DNA of 24,031 nt, from positions 1-24,031 of the IMG/VR virus record IMGVR_UViG_3300037264_006999. One strand, 5' to 3'. Of the stretch, positions 23,134 through 24,031 are shown piece by piece. A program made the position numbers and the translations under genes. The first letter of the stretch is position 1; each line of letters opens with the position of its first letter. The notes under the pieces were generated by a model, which saw nothing but the letters and a program-made list of their open reading frames with translations, was not told where the DNA came from and did not search any database. The stretch is from a virus.

Positions 23134-24031
23134 ATGACAATCACATCATTAGTTAATCGGGTTCAATATATTGGGACTGGAACCTTAAATTTTTATGAGT
23201 ATACCTATCGAATTTTTAATGAGGCAGACTTAGAGGTTACAGTAGTTGATAATGCCGTTCTTCCCGTTGTCCCAATAGAAACACCCCTTATTCTAAACGT
23301 TGATTATTCCGTTTCAGGAGCTGGTAGTTTATCGGGGGGAATTATCAGCTTAATTAACAATGGGCAACCTTGGCTTATCGTTGGGAAGCTCAAGCTGAAC
23401 TACGGCATCATCATCCGAAGAGTACGCGTTTTAAAGCAAGAAACTGAGGTTCGCAATCAAGGTGAGTTTTTCCCTGAAATACACGAAGATACTTTTGATA
23501 TCTTAACGACGCTAGATCAACAACAACAAAATGAAATTGATCGATCACTAAAGCTCCCTGAATCTGTTACGCCTGCATCATTTAATACGACACTCCCAAC
23601 AAACATCAATCAGGCCAGTATCTCAATTGTGACGAATGCCACAGGTGACGGGTTAGCCGCAGGCCCGACCGTAAATCAAATTAGCAACGCCCAAACTCAC
23701 GCCACTAACGCCGCAACTTCCGCTACCAACGCCGCAACTTCTGCTACTAACGCCGCAACATCCGCCACTAATGCGGCGGATTCGGCTACCGAAGCTCAAC
23801 AAGTAGTTGATGGGATGATCTGGAATGATGTTGTTTTTAAAAGTTTCGCGAACTCCCCTATCACAATAACCGACTTAGATAGAGGGAAAGTGTTTGCAAT
23901 TGATTGCACTGGCGGAAACGTGATAGTTAATCTTCCTTTGATCTCATCCCTATTATTCGACCCATGGGCAGTTGGGGTTAAAAAAATTGATTCGAGCTTT
24001 AACACGATCACGGTAAATAGGGCGGGCTCTG
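23134..24031 (+). CDS. T7-type tail fibre, N-terminal part (cut by window end)
   Basis: An ATG at 23134 after AAGGAG opens a frame that stays open for 299 codons to the window edge. The first ~143 residues match the T7 gp17-type N-terminal domain that anchors fibres to the tail: YIGTGTLNFYEYTYRIFNEA, then ADLEVTVVD, LNVDYSVSGAGSLSGG, IIIRRVRVLKQE, and an ending LDQQQQNEIDRSLKLP. A linker follows, then four heptad-like ATNAATS repeats (residues 190-217) that probably form a trimeric coiled coil. The last visible part, with DRGKVFAIDCTGGN, resembles a beta module of fibre shafts. The receptor-binding end lies outside. It follows the giant internal protein by 15 bases. Confidence 0.88.
   Translation, partial: MTITSLVNRVQYIGTGTLNFYEYTYRIFNEADLEVTVVDNAVLPVVPIETPLILNVDYSVSGAGSLSGGIISLINNGQPWLIVGKLKLNYGIIIRRVRVLKQETEVRNQGEFFPEIHEDTFDILTTLDQQQQNEIDRSLKLPESVTPASFNTTLPTNINQASISIVTNATGDGLAAGPTVNQISNAQTHATNAATSATNAATSATNAATSATNAADSATEAQQVVDGMIWNDVVFKSFANSPITITDLDRGKVFAIDCTGGNVIVNLPLISSLLFDPWAVGVKKIDSSFNTITVNRAGS
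23701..23784 (+). repeat. Four 21-bp coding repeats in the tail fibre
   Basis: Four 21-bp units from 23701, 23722, 23743 and 23764 encode ATNAATS three times and ATNAADS once. The units differ mainly at third codon positions, so selection has kept the protein repeat. Similar A-T-N/A-A-S repeats form the coiled-coil stalk of many phage fibres. Confidence 0.85.

Noticed and set aside
23796-24011. 71-codon - strand frame near the window end
   Set aside because: It is antisense to the tail-fibre gene, whose frame is open and has recognised domains.

Overview
This window is the virion-morphogenesis block of a short-tailed (podovirus-like) bacteriophage or prophage, plus one gene that points away from it. 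The genome type rests on a T7-like set: a gp8-type portal, gp11/gp12-type tail tubular proteins, a gp14-type internal virion protein and a gp17-type tail-fibre N-terminus. The capsid part resembles Bordetella phage BPP-1 more closely (Bbp17-, Bbp16- and Bbp19-type proteins). The host cannot be read from the sequence. Base composition is moderately AT-rich and no tRNA, rRNA, integrase, terminase, polymerase or lysis gene is visible.

Layout. Positions 1-328 have no convincing intact gene; they hold a frame-broken zinc-ribbon-like stretch, a 22-bp direct repeat and several hairpins. A VRR-NUC nuclease gene (329-748) is read leftward. Between it and the rightward block (about 749-946) lies a probable leftward promoter and a striking control site: three copies of the palindrome ACACGTGT at 17-bp spacing, framed by a perfect 21-bp inverted repeat. 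From about 947 everything reads rightward: a GNAT acetyltransferase, a small conserved-looking protein, the portal, a 1030-residue fibre-like protein with fifteen 15-residue YadA-head-type repeats, two small proteins (the second Bbp19-like), the scaffold, a 28-residue ORF, the major capsid protein, a Bbp16-like cement protein, three unassigned proteins, a 31-residue very basic peptide, the two tail tubular proteins, three internal (ejection) proteins and the start of a T7-type tail fibre cut by the window end.

How it works together. Portal, scaffold, capsid and cement build the head. The gp11- and gp12-type proteins build the adaptor and nozzle. The three internal proteins (161, 562 and 2289 residues) are expected to be stored in the head and ejected into the host. 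Genes abut or overlap by 1-14 bases at most junctions, often as TAATG, so this is probably one translationally coupled late operon.

The most interesting part is the 2289-residue protein. It looks like a phage 'polyvalent' protein: a hydrophobic Gly/Ala segment, an ADP-ribosyltransferase-like domain beginning YHGT, an HExxH zincin metallopeptidase domain and an LPD38-like C-terminus. The ADP-ribosyltransferase-like domain is bracketed by an exact 15-bp direct repeat 384 bp apart (128 codons, in frame). It is AT-rich (about 31% GC against about 46% downstream), and removing one repeat unit would leave an uninterrupted protein. This suggests an exchangeable effector cassette inside an ejection protein.
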